From Nectonema munidae (lineage: Eukaryota; Nematomorpha; Nectonematoida; Nectonematidae): a DNA stretch of 64,000 bases. The position numbers and the translations under genes were made by a program. The stretch covers positions 2,666,001 to 2,730,000 of the forward strand of contig JAUIRK010001052.1 in assembly GCA_030549495.1 (NCBI GenBank). The letters are read 5' to 3'. This document shows positions 63,131-64,000 of the stretch, piece after piece. Each line of letters opens with the position of its first letter. The stretch's first letter is position 1. Under the pieces are notes generated by a model that saw only the letters and a program-made list of their open reading frames with translations, was not told the DNA's origin and did not search any database.

Positions 63131-64000
63131 CAAAATAATTTAAATTAATTTAAAATTATTTTTATTACTTAAACTATTAAAAATTATTTTAAAGTGCTCT
63201 GTAAAATCTTATAGGTTTATTTGTTTTGTTAATAAAAACTTTACTTAGGTTTTATACTAAAATTTTTTGAATTAAATAAATGTAAATTATACTGATTTTT
63301 AGGTATAAAAATTTTCTAAACAAATTTGAAAAAAGCATTTAAAATGAATATTTTATTACGTATGAAATAGTTAAAACAATCATTTTTCTCCTATTATTTT
63401 AAAATTTGTTAGTATCAAAAATACCTGCCATGTTGGCTCTTCTCTTGCATTCTTATATAATATAGTTTTTACACTTTTTCAATGTTATTTCGCCGATTTG
63501 ATGAAACTTTGCAGGAGGTCCTATGTTTGACACATTGCTCTTGAATGGGGCAGTACATCCATGTTTCGAATTTTAAAAGAATTTTTGGATACTATGATAA
63601 TAGATAAACGTCCATTGCCTTCTACGACATGCAGTGTCCCAAGTTGAAGAATAGGGCTATTGTGACACTGCTTGCCGTAGACTTTATATACACTTTATAA
63701 ACATACATGCATTTTATATACACTAGGGTGTTTCAAAAAAATGAAACTTGTGGGATTTTTATGAGCAACCTCTCGTTACATTCCTTAAAAAACTAGTTTG
63801 GCAAAATTTTATACTGTAAAGTCCACATCTTGATGTCGCGCAAAGCTACAGAAGTTATGGGGGCATAACATGTCCTTCACTCCTGTCTTGTACAGCAGTG
63901 AGTTGTTCATATTTGTGAAGTGACAAAACATTGGGATCGTATTTATCATTATTCATTAAAATTTCAAAAATTTATTAATACATATAGAAGTATACCACTA
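63131..64000. other. Unassigned end of the window
   Basis: AT-rich to 63400, then mixed. At 63725 TAGGGTGTTTCAAAAAAATG looks like the terminus of a mariner-type element running out of the window, but no protein is visible before 64000. Confidence 0.3.

Noticed and set aside
1-64000. LTR retrotransposons, retroviruses, Polintons, CRISPR arrays
   Set aside because: No long terminal repeats, gag, protease, integrase, capsid or spaced direct-repeat arrays were seen on either strand.

Overview
The window is about 70% A+T or more and carries spliced genes with introns, tRNA-derived SINEs, LINEs and many decayed DNA transposons, so it is nuclear DNA of an animal. A LINE whose endonuclease looks like the R1/LOA/I group suggests an invertebrate, perhaps an arthropod, but I cannot name the species. 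I saw no LTR retrotransposon, retrovirus, Polinton or other virus-like element.

Two host genes can be assembled by eye, both on the + strand. The first (12648-37899) is a full PP2A regulatory B56 subunit of the alpha/epsilon (Drosophila widerborst) class: 12 coding exons, every splice phase agreeing, 520 residues, AATAAA about 100 bp after the stop. The second (49227-58576) is a homologue of vertebrate R3HDM4: six exons, 218 residues, ending in an R3H domain. Both genes mix tiny introns (49-65 bp) with kilobase introns that contain most of the transposons.

Region by region. 1-785: tail of a pogo-type transposon. 1848-6072: a hAT element with an 8-bp target duplication, itself split by a piggyBac element (3250-5451). 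6845-11930: a long, C-rich-sense LINE on the - strand. 12648-24236: B56 exon 1 and an 11.4-kb intron holding hAT, piggyBac and foldback elements. 24237-37899: the rest of B56, its introns holding piggyBac, LINE, Tc1 and hAT remains. 39500-42370: an RTE-like LINE and a hAT remnant. 43013-43485: a foldback element. 46438-48908: a SINE, an orphan open frame and two MITEs. 49227-58576: R3HDM4-like gene, with pogo, SINE and hAT remains in its introns. 58577-64000: MITEs, a LINE fragment cut by a hAT MITE, and unassigned AT-rich DNA.

The most striking shared structure is in TTAA-flanked elements. One piggyBac relic and five or more MITEs carry a palindrome, usually 18 nt, that begins exactly 15 nt inside the TTAA. 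The palindrome sequence changes between families while its size and spacing stay fixed. This looks like a conserved transposase-binding architecture whose specificity has been swapped.
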